DNA of 64,000 nucleotides, from assembly GCF_018499875.1 (NCBI RefSeq), contig NZ_JAHBAY010000010.1:1-64000 (forward strand), written 5' to 3'. Position 1 is the stretch's first letter. The number at the start of each line of letters is the position of its first letter. The stretch is from Kineosporia corallincola (GTDB taxonomy: Bacteria > Actinomycetota > Actinomycetes > Actinomycetales > Kineosporiaceae). A program made the translations under genes and the position numbers. Under the pieces are notes generated by a model that worked only from the letters and a program-made list of their open reading frames with translations, had not been told where the DNA came from and searched no databases. Below are positions 1 through 7,576 of this stretch, piece after piece.

Positions 1-1
1 C

Positions 2-676
2 ACCCTGTGGGAGTCGAGCACGGCCACCCTGCGGGAGTCGAGCACGGCCACCCTGCGGGGGTCGAGCACGGCCACCCTGTGGGAGTCGAGCACGGCCACC
101 CTGCGGGGGTCGAGCACGGCCACCCTGCGGGGGTCGAGCACGGCCACCCTGCGGGGGTCGAGCACGGCCACCCTGCGGGAGTCGAGCACGGCCACCCTGC
201 GGGAGTCGAGCACGGCCAATACCGGCCCCTACACTGCCGTCCACCTCCACTCCGCTCGGGCGACCGTCAACGGCAACGGGCACGTCATCGACGTCACGGC
301 CTTGGATCTCGATACACCCGGCGACTGGCAGGCGTACTACGGCCTCGACGCCGACCCGGAGACCAAGGGGCGACTGCTGGTCTTCAAGGCCGTCGATTCT
401 GAGTTGTTCGCCGGGCAGGGGCACATTCGGACCGCTTACCCGATCGGAGAGACGGTCACCGCCACGGACTGGGATCCGGAGCCGTATTGCGGTCGGGGTC
501 TTCACTTCTCGCCGTCCGCATCGGGGGCCGAGTCGTACTTCCAGGGGAGCGGGCAGCCCCGATTCCTGGTCTGCTCGATCGCCGCCGATTTCGTTCCGCT
601 GGGCGACAAGATCAAGGCTCCGTCGTGTGTCGTGTTGTACGAGGTGGACAAGCACGGGCGGGAGGTGCAGTCGTGA
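2..676 (+). CDS. Octapeptide-repeat protein with phage DUF7666-like C-terminal domain (5' end outside window)
   Basis: The frame is open from the window edge to the TGA at 674. Its N-terminal part is an eight-residue tandem repeat, TLRESSTA or TLWESSTA (bases 2-220), which probably forms a beta-solenoid of small and hydroxyl residues. The rest (about residues 75-224) is a globular domain with WDPEPYCGRGLHFSP and a GDKIKAPSCVVLYEVD stretch, resembling a domain of unknown function common in actinophage proteins (DUF7666 from memory). The competing frame reading GVEHGHPA is rejected because only this frame runs into the conserved domain. The start codon and total repeat number lie outside the window. 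Function unknown. Confidence 0.8.
   Translation, partial: TLWESSTATLRESSTATLRGSSTATLWESSTATLRGSSTATLRGSSTATLRGSSTATLRESSTATLRESSTANTGPYTAVHLHSARATVNGNGHVIDVTALDLDTPGDWQAYYGLDADPETKGRLLVFKAVDSELFAGQGHIRTAYPIGETVTATDWDPEPYCGRGLHFSPSASGAESYFQGSGQPRFLVCSIAADFVPLGDKIKAPSCVVLYEVDKHGREVQS
7..223 (+). repeat. 24-bp tandem repeat (8 full copies plus a partial ninth)
   Basis: The unit is 24 bp, GCGGGAGTCGAGCACGGCCACCCT with G/A and C/T variants at two positions. It continues off the left window edge. The period is a multiple of three, so copy-number change would add or remove exactly eight residues without breaking the frame. Confidence 0.95.
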
Positions 677-807
677 GTAGCCACGGGGTCCGCACGTACG
701 AGGTGGCAGATGAGTGCCCGCGCTGCGGTTACACGACGGCGAGCTTGACCATGCCGGACAAGGTTCTCGACTGCCTGGCCTGCGGTCATCGGTGGGCCGA
801 CTCGTGA
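673..807 (+). CDS. Small zinc-ribbon protein
   Basis: A 44-residue protein. GTG at 673 overlaps the previous stop (GTGA). It is built around two CxxC knuckles, CPRC (about residue 15) and CLAC (about residue 36), followed by GHRW, a typical single zinc-ribbon. It lies in the small-gene operon. A binding or adaptor role is plausible, but the substrate is unknown. Confidence 0.7.
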   Translation: MSSHGVRTYEVADECPRCGYTTASLTMPDKVLDCLACGHRWADS

Positions 808-1040
808 CCGCCCGTATCTGGCGTGCTGGTGATGTCCCTCTGGCGCCGGGCACGAGAGTCCGGGCACTGGTGGTCTATTACGTGCCCGATGCTGAGGGGC
901 GAGAAGGCTTGATCCTCTCGGGTTCCCGGAATTCATGGCTGGTCGACTTCGGCGAAGAAATTGCCAACAAGTTTGGCGACCGACGCCACCAGTGGACTGT
1001 TACCGAGCTTGAAGTGATCGACGACGGGGGAGAGCAGTGA
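804..1040 (+). CDS. Hypothetical protein, 78 aa
   Basis: GTG at 804 overlaps the stop of the zinc-ribbon gene. The product, TARIWRAGDVPLAPGT onward, reads as a small beta-rich, SH3-like fold and ends in an acidic tail (EVIDDGGEQ). No family recognised. Translational coupling on both sides places it in the same transcript as its neighbours. Confidence 0.6.
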   Translation: MTARIWRAGDVPLAPGTRVRALVVYYVPDAEGREGLILSGSRNSWLVDFGEEIANKFGDRRHQWTVTELEVIDDGGEQ

Positions 1041-1387
1041 GCGAGATGAACACCGAGAAGTTGGCCGAGATCCTGCACGAGGCCATGACCGATGGTTCGG
1101 CCCGGTCCGACGAGTTCTGTTGCGGCACGGTCGAGGCCAGGCTGGAGGGTGGCCACTGGTTCTACGCCTCGCACGTGGACGGGGCCGAATTCTCCGTGGC
1201 GGTCATGGACCGGGACAGTGTGGCCTCGGCTGAGGTCGCGAAGTTGCGCCGGTTCGCTGAGCTGGTCGGTCCGATCATCACGGACCCCGGTGTCATGGTG
1301 GACCTGTCCAATGAAGAGATGGCCACGGACGAGCAGATCACCGAGATGTATGACCTCGCCGGAGAGCTGGGGGTGAGAGGGCAGTGA
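1037..1387 (+). CDS. Hypothetical protein, 116 aa
   Basis: GTG start inside the previous stop. The N-terminal helix is SEMNTEKLAEILHEAM, followed by a mixed alpha/beta sequence with a cysteine pair at FCCG. Acidic overall. No catalytic motif seen. The codon pattern and the overlaps at both ends support a real gene in the small-gene operon. Confidence 0.6.
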   Translation: MSEMNTEKLAEILHEAMTDGSARSDEFCCGTVEARLEGGHWFYASHVDGAEFSVAVMDRDSVASAEVAKLRRFAELVGPIITDPGVMVDLSNEEMATDEQITEMYDLAGELGVRGQ

Positions 1388-1713
1388 GTGCCGACGTATG
1401 GCTTGAGGTCGACACCGGAGCCCCGGAAGGGCAGCGGATCGACGGCACCGAGCGCAACCTGACGTACAACCTGTCCGGGATGATTCGACGGGCCGGGTTC
1501 ATTGGCTGGCAGAACCTCATGGGCATGGTCGCTGCCGAAGCGGAGCCGATGCTCAGGAAGACGGTCGAGAACCTGCGATCCGATCCGGCCGAATACCGGC
1601 CGCTGAACCCGTCGAACGGTTGGGGCACGTACGAGGACGCGATCGAGGTGCTTGAGGCCATGGCTGGGGACTGTGCGCGTCACCCGAAAGCTGTCTACGG
1701 GGGCTGGCTGTGA
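1384..1713 (+). CDS. Actinophage-type conserved protein of unknown function
   Basis: 109 residues with the pattern NLTYNLSGM, then NPSNGWGTYEDAIEVLE, then CARHPKAVYGGWL. I recognise this as a small protein common in actinobacteriophage and prophage accessory regions (an N-terminal NxTxN motif and a central NGWGxY loop). Its role is unknown. It is one of the better family-level hints that the 1-10.7 kb operon is phage-like. Confidence 0.7.
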   Translation: MSADVWLEVDTGAPEGQRIDGTERNLTYNLSGMIRRAGFIGWQNLMGMVAAEAEPMLRKTVENLRSDPAEYRPLNPSNGWGTYEDAIEVLEAMAGDCARHPKAVYGGWL

Positions 1714-1847
1714 ACGCGCTCAGGTCTCTCCCACGTCGTGTCGTGTCGGCCGTGTGATCGCTGCTGGCGGGTGCGATCGCGGTCGTGCTTGTCGTGGCCG
1801 TAGAACGGTTCGGGCGGCCGGCACGAGGGTGGAGGGCGCCGAAGTGA
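1710..1847 (+). pseudogene. Small membrane protein gene interrupted by an in-frame TGA
   Basis: GTG at 1710 overlaps the previous stop like its neighbours. The frame reads NALRSLPRRVVSAV, hits TGA at 1755, then continues SLLAGAIAVVLVVAVERFG, a clear transmembrane helix, to a second TGA at 1845. One nonsense change would explain it. Alternatives are TGA readthrough or an unrelated short peptide. A further 8-codon frame (1844-1870) uses the same overlap style. Confidence 0.4.
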
Positions 1848-1871
1848 ATCAGACCGAGACGGGGGACTGAC

Positions 1872-2162
1872 ATGGCAACGCGGACGATCACCTTCTACGT
1901 GGACTGTAAGCACTGTGACGGTCAGGCGTGCTCGACGACCGTGGACACGACGCAGCCGGATGACGGCTCGGTCCGGATCGATGTGGGCCTGTCGCTCTCG
2001 CAGATCACGTTCTCCTGCAACGTTTGTGGGTGCGCCTTCAGCCTCGGCGACATCGAAGACGAGCTGCACTCACACACGTCCTACGACGATTGCCCGCTCG
2101 ATGAGGACGACGACTACGACCCGGAAGACGACGACGCCGACCTGGCCTACGAGGGGATGTGA
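1872..2162 (+). CDS. Small cysteine-rich protein with acidic tail
   Basis: ATG at 1872. A 96-residue protein with two zinc-knuckle-like pairs, CKHC (about residue 12) and CNVC followed by GC (about residue 50), then a highly acidic tail (DEDDDYDPEDDDADL). It probably binds metal; the acidic tail suggests contact with a basic partner or mimicry of nucleic acid. Function unknown. Confidence 0.65.
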   Translation: MATRTITFYVDCKHCDGQACSTTVDTTQPDDGSVRIDVGLSLSQITFSCNVCGCAFSLGDIEDELHSHTSYDDCPLDEDDDYDPEDDDADLAYEGM

Positions 2163-2374
2163 GCAGAGTGATCATCAACGGCATCGACTACGAGGCCCGG
2201 GCAGCTGAACTCATCGCGGCCGGATCCACCAACCCGGACGAGGATGACGACACCGTGCTTGGCCGCCTCGTCTACTGCAACCAGCACCGCCGCGTTCACA
2301 CGACCGGATGGTGCGCCGTCAGCAACCTCGAAAAGGTCGCCATGCCAGCCAGTTGGACAGAGGAGGCGTTGTGA
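2159..2374 (+). CDS. Hypothetical protein, 71 aa
   Basis: GTG start overlapping the preceding stop. The product begins SRVIINGIDYEARAAELIAAG, carries single cysteines at YCNQH and WCAV, and has a DEDDD stretch. CxQHxxxH could be a partial metal site. No family recognised. Confidence 0.55.
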   Translation: MSRVIINGIDYEARAAELIAAGSTNPDEDDDTVLGRLVYCNQHRRVHTTGWCAVSNLEKVAMPASWTEEAL

Positions 2375-2649
2375 CCACCGAAGAGGCCCGCGAATTCCTG
2401 GAAGAGGCATGGTCAGAACTCGAAACAGACGCCGACATCGACGGCTGGTATCTGGTCGAGACCAAGATCGCCGGAACCCGTCGGGGCGCGCCGAAGCACG
2501 AGTACATCGCCAAGGATCCCGAGGGCGGCCTCTGGGGTTTCTGGATGCTTGAGTACGACGAGGAATGGGTGTGGGCCGGCGGGCCCCAGGCGATGATGGC
2601 CTACACGGAGACTATGACCACCACGAAGTATCGGCCGGTGTCCTCGTGA
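2371..2649 (+). CDS. LWGF-motif protein, copy 1
   Basis: 92 residues from GTG 2371 (GAGGAGG lies upstream). The core DPEGGLWGFWMLEYDEEW resembles DPADQLWGFTFKYGLTEN in the gene at 5331-5630, and both end in a similar T-rich strand (TMTTTKYRPV against VTVTQYVTA). The two look like divergent paralogues. Function unknown. Confidence 0.6.
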   Translation: MTTEEAREFLEEAWSELETDADIDGWYLVETKIAGTRRGAPKHEYIAKDPEGGLWGFWMLEYDEEWVWAGGPQAMMAYTETMTTTKYRPVSS

Positions 2650-3035
2650 CCCGCCCCATCGACCAGGCCGACGTGGATGCGGTGCTGGAACGTCGTTACA
2701 ACGAAGCCGATCTGGCGAACGTGGACGCGATCGAGATGCACGCGCTCCGCTCCGACGCACTGTCATGGCTGAATGCCGTGGTTGCGCTCGGGTGGAGGCC
2801 GCCCGCACGACCGGGTGACGACGGCCCGCAAGTCGGTCAGACGTGGGAGTCCCGCGATACTCAGTACGAGCCCGGCCGTCAGGTCATTCTGATCAGCCGC
2901 GACGATGACGGCTTCCTCGTGAAGACGACCGCCAACCCTTCCCGCCCGCACCGCGTCGGCAAGGAAGCGAGCATCAGCCGGAAGACGCTGCTTTCGAAGT
3001 GGCGGCGAGTGGAGGAGGCCACCGATGCCCGGTGA
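2646..3035 (+). CDS. Hypothetical protein, 129 aa, SH3-like C-terminus
   Basis: GTG at 2646 overlaps the preceding stop. The N-terminal half is helical (DQADVDAVLERRYNEADL). The C-terminal half, VGQTWESRDTQYEPGRQVILI onward, matches the look of small phage proteins in which a VGQxWxxxD strand opens a beta-barrel. It overlaps the next gene by 11 bases. Confidence 0.6.
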   Translation: MTRPIDQADVDAVLERRYNEADLANVDAIEMHALRSDALSWLNAVVALGWRPPARPGDDGPQVGQTWESRDTQYEPGRQVILISRDDDGFLVKTTANPSRPHRVGKEASISRKTLLSKWRRVEEATDAR

Positions 3036-4083
3036 CGTCGAAATCCCGGCCGAGCTGCTGGCGGAGGTAGAAGCGGCGAAGCATCGGTTCCAGCCGAAGG
3101 TTGAGAACGGCGATGAGATAATCGTTCTCGGAGCCAATTCGTTCCTTGGACGAGTGATTCACGCCAGCACGCACGGAGGCGCCCTGCTGGCGCCCGACGC
3201 CGAGCGAAAGATGTTCGCGGGCGTCGCATGGACCTACGCTCTCGTCGGTCGTGCGTCCGGCCCGTCGTCTCCTCGCCCGCAGGTGGGCGACCGGGTGCTG
3301 GCGATCGAAGCGATGCTCGGCAGCGAGCACGTTGTCGGTCACGTTGGGATCGCGAAGTCGGTGCCGAAGCCTTCCGTATGCGGAGAGTTTCACGACTGGC
3401 GAGACGAAGAGGATCGACGTCTGAGCGACCCTTCGCCGGGCGCGATCCTGGTCGAGTTCGATCCCGGAGTCGAACTCTCGGGAACCCGAGGCGTAACCAC
3501 TGCTTGCCGGGTTGAGGCATGGGCGCTGCTGCCCGCGCTCGACGCCAAGCCCGCTGCCGACGCGACCGGGAGTGCGCCGGCGGATGCGTCGTGGAGCGAG
3601 GTTCACGAGTTCCGACCAGGCATCGACGCGGTCTGCGTACATGGCGCAGACATCTTTGCCTCTGGCGATGTCTGGCGGTGTGGCAAGCCGGAGCAGGACG
3701 CCATCCACCTCGTCCCCACGGTCATCGCTGGCTATGTGTGCACGCCGATCGACGCGTGCAACTGCGCAGGCGGCGATCCCGAGATTGGATTCGGTGCCCA
3801 CGAGGCGCACTGTGGATGGGAGCCGTTCGTTCGTGTCTCTCAGGTTCCTGCCGAGATCGACCGTCTGACCGCCGAGCGTGATGCCGCCCGTGACGTGGCC
3901 GCGAGCCTTGAGGCGGAGGGCGAGGCGCTGCGGCGCTGGCTGGTCGAGCAGGTTGCCGATCTGGCTCAGCGCGCACGATACGGCGATGTGTCGCTGCTCG
4001 ACCGCATGCGAGCACTTGAAGGCGTACTGGACTGGCTGGACGAGTACCCGCACGAGCGGGGCGATGGGGAGTCCGGTGAGTGA
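3025..4083 (+). CDS. Hypothetical protein, 352 aa, with C-terminal coiled coil
   Basis: The largest gene of the left operon. The first 45 or so residues are helical and charged. The middle holds repeated Gly/Cys-containing stretches including CNCAGGDPEIGFGAHEAHCGW, possibly metal-binding. Residues from about 285 (RLTAERDAARDVAASLEAEG) form a coiled coil like those of phage accessory proteins. No enzyme motif recognised. The long opposite-strand frame across it is a codon-bias shadow. Confidence 0.6.
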   Translation: MPGDVEIPAELLAEVEAAKHRFQPKVENGDEIIVLGANSFLGRVIHASTHGGALLAPDAERKMFAGVAWTYALVGRASGPSSPRPQVGDRVLAIEAMLGSEHVVGHVGIAKSVPKPSVCGEFHDWRDEEDRRLSDPSPGAILVEFDPGVELSGTRGVTTACRVEAWALLPALDAKPAADATGSAPADASWSEVHEFRPGIDAVCVHGADIFASGDVWRCGKPEQDAIHLVPTVIAGYVCTPIDACNCAGGDPEIGFGAHEAHCGWEPFVRVSQVPAEIDRLTAERDAARDVAASLEAEGEALRRWLVEQVADLAQRARYGDVSLLDRMRALEGVLDWLDEYPHERGDGESGE

Positions 4084-4414
4084 TCTCAAAGCGATCGACC
4101 CGCCGATGTGTGGCTGCACGGACTGCATCACGGGCTACTTGAAGCCGTGGAGCGAAGCATCGACGAACGAACGGCATGCCGCCCTGTCCGGCGCTCTGGA
4201 GAACCGCACGGGCTATATGTGGGGCGATGGACGCGGCAACACCGTCGAGCATCCCTTTCCTGAGCTTCAGGTCGAGCGCGATGCCCTGGCCTCTCAGCTC
4301 GACCAGTTCCGGGCGTGGTTGATGCTCCGCAAGGACTGCGTGACCGGCGACACCGCCTACGAAATCAAGGACCTCATAGCACGTTTCGACACGATCACCA
4401 GGAGGACACAGTGA
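4076..4414 (+). CDS. Hypothetical protein with CxCxxC knuckle, 112 aa
   Basis: GTG at 4076 gives an 8-base overlap with the preceding gene. An N-terminal CGCTDC motif suggests a metal knuckle. ELQVERDALASQLDQFRAWLM forms a C-terminal coiled coil similar to that ending the previous gene, so the two products may interact. Confidence 0.55.
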   Translation: MSDLKAIDPPMCGCTDCITGYLKPWSEASTNERHAALSGALENRTGYMWGDGRGNTVEHPFPELQVERDALASQLDQFRAWLMLRKDCVTGDTAYEIKDLIARFDTITRRTQ

Positions 4415-4626
4415 TTGCCGCTGAACTGACGGTCGAGCATGTCGGGCACTGGTCATGGATCGAGGGCGTCAGCGGGTACCGGAAGATCTTGTCCGTCGAC
4501 CAGGTCGACGGGCGCACGTGGGTGCGGAGGTCGGACGGCGACCACCTCATCCCGGGGCATCGGGCAGTCCGGGCCGCAGCGTCTCTGAGCGAGCTGCACA
4601 GGGGCCTGGAGGCGAGCCGTGGGTGA
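4411..4626 (+). CDS. Hypothetical protein, 71 aa
   Basis: GTG start overlapping the previous stop. It starts VIAAELTVEHVGHWSWIEG, a beta-strand-rich small domain, and ends in a helix (LSELHRGLEASRG). No family recognised; supported by operon position and spacing. Confidence 0.55.
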   Translation: MIAAELTVEHVGHWSWIEGVSGYRKILSVDQVDGRTWVRRSDGDHLIPGHRAVRAAASLSELHRGLEASRG

Positions 4627-5002
4627 CTACCGGGTTGGCCGCCACCAGTCCAGGAACCTGTACCGGGGCGACGAGTACATCGGCGTCGTGACCCACGAAA
4701 CCAACTTGGGTCCGGCCCTGGTCGCGAAACTGAACAACCCGGCGGGGCGGTCGTGGGAGATCGTCGCGGCGCTGGCCAAGGGACAGGACGTGTGGATCCG
4801 ATTCCGGCAGCGATGGGATCGCCTGGCGGTCATGTTCAATCCAGCTGACGCCGAAATCGTCGCTGCGGCACTGGAAACGAAAGAGAACGCGTCGGTCCAG
4901 TGCCCATGCACCCGCTGGGAACAGGGCGAAGACCCTTGCCCGTGCGGTCACCCCGCCAGCTTGCACGAGGTCAACGAATGCTGGGCGGAGGTGACTACAT
5001 GA
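4619..5002 (+). CDS. Hypothetical protein with C-terminal zinc knuckles, 127 aa
   Basis: GTG at 4619 overlaps the preceding gene by 8 bases. The first 90 residues read as beta-rich, LYRGDEYIGVVTHETN onward. The C-terminus has CPCTRW, DPCPCGH and HEVNEC, a probable zinc site. Function unknown. Confidence 0.6.
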   Translation: MGDYRVGRHQSRNLYRGDEYIGVVTHETNLGPALVAKLNNPAGRSWEIVAALAKGQDVWIRFRQRWDRLAVMFNPADAEIVAAALETKENASVQCPCTRWEQGEDPCPCGHPASLHEVNECWAEVTT

Positions 5003-5334
5003 CCGACCATGTGACCCCGATCCGCCCGCAGGTCGTTCCCGCCTACATGGACTGCGAATTCACGGTCGAAGTCCGCCGCGACGGGACCCCCGAAATCGTC
5101 GGCCGGCATGACGGCGTGGTCCTCTACCGGGTGCGGCAGGCTCCCGGAGGTGACGGCCGGTACATCGCTGCCGAGATCGCCGATCACCTGTCCGGGCGGC
5201 TCACGGCACAGCGGGCGCTCGGGCAGATCCTCGACAAGGCAGTCGACGTCGACGGGCGCTGGGTGGTCAAGCTCACCCACGAGCAGGTTGGGCAGTACCG
5301 GGCTCTCACCGAGACAGGACAGGGAGATTCGTGA
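4999..5334 (+). CDS. Hypothetical protein, 111 aa
   Basis: ATG at 4999 overlaps the previous stop. TPEIVGRHDGVVLYRVRQ suggests a beta-hairpin domain, followed by an amphipathic helix (GRYIAAEIADHLSG). No known family. Tightly coupled to both neighbours. Confidence 0.6.
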   Translation: MTDHVTPIRPQVVPAYMDCEFTVEVRRDGTPEIVGRHDGVVLYRVRQAPGGDGRYIAAEIADHLSGRLTAQRALGQILDKAVDVDGRWVVKLTHEQVGQYRALTETGQGDS

Positions 5335-5630
5335 ACAAGGAACAGATCGTCGAGCTACTGACGGCGAGCGACAACCAGGCGGCCAAGCAGTTGGCCGCCG
5401 CCGAAGACGACGTGGACGGGCTCAAGTATGTGTCGTCGATCGACGGCTACGAAGGCCGATGGCATCGCGCCGTCACGATCATCTTTAGCGACCCGGCCGA
5501 TCAGCTCTGGGGTTTCACCTTCAAGTACGGGCTCACCGAGAACCAGGACGATGACTGGTCCGGCGTCGAAGGCAGCGTGAAAGCCATGCGCGCCGAGCAG
5601 GTCACGGTCACCCAGTACGTGACCGCCTAA
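5331..5630 (+). CDS. LWGF-motif protein, copy 2
   Basis: 99 residues from GTG 5331. It shares the DPxxxLWGF core and T-rich terminal strand with the gene at 2371-2649, but differs elsewhere (acidic ENQDDDWSGVEG loop). It is the last gene before a 184-base gap carrying a hairpin, so it may end a transcript segment. Confidence 0.65.
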   Translation: MNKEQIVELLTASDNQAAKQLAAAEDDVDGLKYVSSIDGYEGRWHRAVTIIFSDPADQLWGFTFKYGLTENQDDDWSGVEGSVKAMRAEQVTVTQYVTA

Positions 5631-5743
5631 GCCTCCGCCCGGCTCCGGGAGGGAAAGCCCGGTCCGAACGGGCAACACCACGGACGCCGACAGCGTCTAC
5701 GCGAAAACGGCCACGGATGGCGATCCCAAGCAAGTAGCCCACT

Positions 5744-5780
5744 GCCGTCCGGGCGGCACCCCTCTGGCTGCCCGGACGGC
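5744..5780 (+). terminator. Hairpin in the 5631-5814 gap
   Basis: An 11-bp perfect stem (GCCGTCCGGGC at 5744-5754 with its complement at 5770-5780) closes a 15-base loop. There is no U-tract. It could terminate or attenuate the upstream run before the gene at 5815; a leader structure of that gene is the alternative. Confidence 0.5.
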
Positions 5781-5814
5781 CCACCAGGCCCCACCAGCGA
5801 GTGAAAGGCAAGAC

Positions 5815-6297
5815 GTGACGCAGCTGTACCAGAAGAAGGCCATCCCCACCGAGGCTCACCAGTGGTGGAAGAACGGCGACCACCCCGACGACGGATGCGC
5901 GGACGGACACGAGGGCGACGACGAGGCGTGCGAAGGCAAGGTGGTCCGCTTCTTCCGCCGTCCCGAACCCGGGTACGCCAGCGACGTGACCCACGACCAG
6001 TGCGGGCGAACCTGGCACGACCACGGCTGGATTGACACCCTCGAAGGCGGGCACACGGTCTGCCCGGGGTCGTGGATCGTGACCGGCGTCGAGGGCGAGC
6101 GGTGGCCCGTGAAGGACTCGATTTTCCAGGCCACCTACGAAAAGGTCCCGGCTGAAGGCGAGTTCGAGAAGCGGATCGCAGACGCGATCCGTGCCTCCCG
6201 CGAATACCAGGAGGGTATGGCGCGTGGAGTGCCGAAGAACGTTCGTGAGCAGTACCTGTCAGGTATCTCGTCCGCCGCAGCCCGAGCCCTGGCCTGA
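5815..6297 (+). CDS. Phage-type conserved protein, 160 aa
   Basis: GTG at 5815. A 160-residue protein in which TVCPGSWIVTGVEGERWPVKDSIFQATYE follows the common phage pattern PGxWIVxGVxGExxPxKxxxFxxxYE. Three cysteines and several histidines in the first half could bind metal. The C-terminal 40 residues form a basic helix. Function unknown, but this C-terminal pattern occurs in small proteins of many tailed phages. Confidence 0.7.
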   Translation: MTQLYQKKAIPTEAHQWWKNGDHPDDGCADGHEGDDEACEGKVVRFFRRPEPGYASDVTHDQCGRTWHDHGWIDTLEGGHTVCPGSWIVTGVEGERWPVKDSIFQATYEKVPAEGEFEKRIADAIRASREYQEGMARGVPKNVREQYLSGISSAAARALA

Positions 6298-6363
6298 CGC
6301 CCACCACCGTCTCCCGGCCCCCCGGGCGGCGGGAGTGGTCGGCAGGACGGACAGAGGAGACTC

Positions 6364-6807
6364 ATGGATAACGACGACGCACTGAGCGAGATCGCGTGGA
6401 ATCTCGCGGCCAGGGCCCACCACGGGCAGCTGGACAAGCAGGGACGCGGCTACTTCGACAACCATTTGTGCCCTGTGGCCGCGCTGCTACGGCCCTACGG
6501 CGCGTACGTGGAGGCCGCCGGGTACCTCCACGACATCCTCGAAGACACGGCCACGAGGGTCGGGGACCTGCGGCGGGCAGGGATCCCGTACGAGGTGACC
6601 CGCGCTGTCATCGCGGTCACGCGCCGTCCCGGAGAGGAGTACACCGACCTGATCGAGCGCGCGCGCCTCGACCCGATCGGCCGACTCGTCAAACTCGCCG
6701 ACAACTGGGTCAACTTGACCGGGCTGGCCGGGATCGAGGACGAGGCAACGCGGGAACGGCTGCGGCGGAAGTACGTTGCAGCCCGGGAGAGGCTGGAGTT
6801 CAAGTGA
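6364..6807 (+). CDS. Small HD-domain phosphohydrolase (RelA/SpoT hydrolase-like)
   Basis: 147 residues from ATG 6364, with GAGGAGA upstream. Metal-site residues of an HD fold are visible: H20 (HHGQ), H34, H56-D57 in YLHDILEDT, and a KLADN motif at 110-114. HGQ, HDxxEDT and KLAD(N/R) in this order are the signature of the (p)ppGpp hydrolase half of RelA/SpoT and of MESH1-type small alarmone hydrolases. No synthetase domain is present. It may degrade alarmones or another nucleotide; the substrate is inferred only from family resemblance. Confidence 0.75.
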   Translation: MDNDDALSEIAWNLAARAHHGQLDKQGRGYFDNHLCPVAALLRPYGAYVEAAGYLHDILEDTATRVGDLRRAGIPYEVTRAVIAVTRRPGEEYTDLIERARLDPIGRLVKLADNWVNLTGLAGIEDEATRERLRRKYVAARERLEFK

Positions 6808-7196
6808 GCCAGACGGAAGAGCAGCCTTGGATGCTAAGGCTGCGCGAGGCGATGCGGACCATCCCGCACCCGCAGAACAGCGGCCCGCGGGACTTCGATG
6901 CGGAAGAGCGAATCATCGAGGCGGCGACTGCTGTGGCGACGCACGAGCTGACCCGCATGGACGACCTGTGCGCCGAGCTTCGACGCCACCTCGACACTCA
7001 GGCGAGGATGCGCGAGGCACTCGACCTGGAGAACGTGCGGATCCGGCGAGAGATTCGAGCATCGCGCCTGGACCGGAACCGTCTGCACGAAACCCTCGAC
7101 TACATCCTGCACCGGTCGGAGCAGGACGACCTGGGGCCCGTCGAGATGCTGGCCCACCTGCGAGACAAAGCGCGACGAGCGCTGGAGTTGAAGTGA
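6804..7196 (+). CDS. Coiled-coil hypothetical protein, 130 aa
   Basis: GTG start overlapping the HD gene stop. Almost entirely helical and charged (DAEERIIEAATAVATHEL, then a long RMREALDLENVRIRREIRAS helix). No catalytic motif. It could be a partner of the HD protein by coupling, which is inference only. Confidence 0.6.
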   Translation: MSQTEEQPWMLRLREAMRTIPHPQNSGPRDFDAEERIIEAATAVATHELTRMDDLCAELRRHLDTQARMREALDLENVRIRREIRASRLDRNRLHETLDYILHRSEQDDLGPVEMLAHLRDKARRALELK

Positions 7197-7576
7197 CTGA
7201 ATCCTGGATCCTTGAGGCGCTGCGGCTGACCGAGGGCGAGCCCGCCGACTCGGTCTTCTGGCACCACCGCGAGGGCTCGCTGAAGCTGTACTTCCTCTGC
7301 AACGACGTGTTCGCGTGGGGATGCGCGGATGCAGAGGAGATCACCGAGGCCAACCTGCGGTTGCTCGCTCAGGCGCGGGCCGATCTCGTGGCGAGCGGGG
7401 ACAAGTACGCCGACCACCTCGGCGACCTGTACGCGGCCCGGGTGCGGAAGCTGCGACCCCAGGGTGCCTGCTACCCGTACTACCCCGAGTCGATCTGGAA
7501 GCTGTTCGATGCGTGCGGGCCCGAGCGCGAGGTGGGCATGGGAAACCCGAAGCCGCGGCCCGAGGAGGCGAAGTGA
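7193..7576 (+). CDS. Hypothetical protein with CYPYYP motif, 127 aa
   Basis: GTG start in the preceding stop. Ends with GACYPYYPESIWKLFDACGP. The motif CxYPYYPxxxxxxW recurs in the frame at 7931-8209, suggesting related proteins. No known family. Confidence 0.6.
   Translation: MTESWILEALRLTEGEPADSVFWHHREGSLKLYFLCNDVFAWGCADAEEITEANLRLLAQARADLVASGDKYADHLGDLYAARVRKLRPQGACYPYYPESIWKLFDACGPEREVGMGNPKPRPEEAK

Noticed and set aside
2-223. Possible CRISPR array
   Set aside because: 24-bp units are contiguous with no unique spacers and code for a protein repeat.
7-402. Reading frame giving GVEHGHPA repeats
   Set aside because: It loses the repeat pattern and turns arginine-rich after base 225. The frame starting at base 2 runs into a conserved domain.
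2974-4131. Long minus-strand frame opposite the 352-residue gene
   Set aside because: It covers the real gene in opposite orientation, shows no domain, and is rich in Arg/Ala/Pro as shadows of GC-rich genes are.
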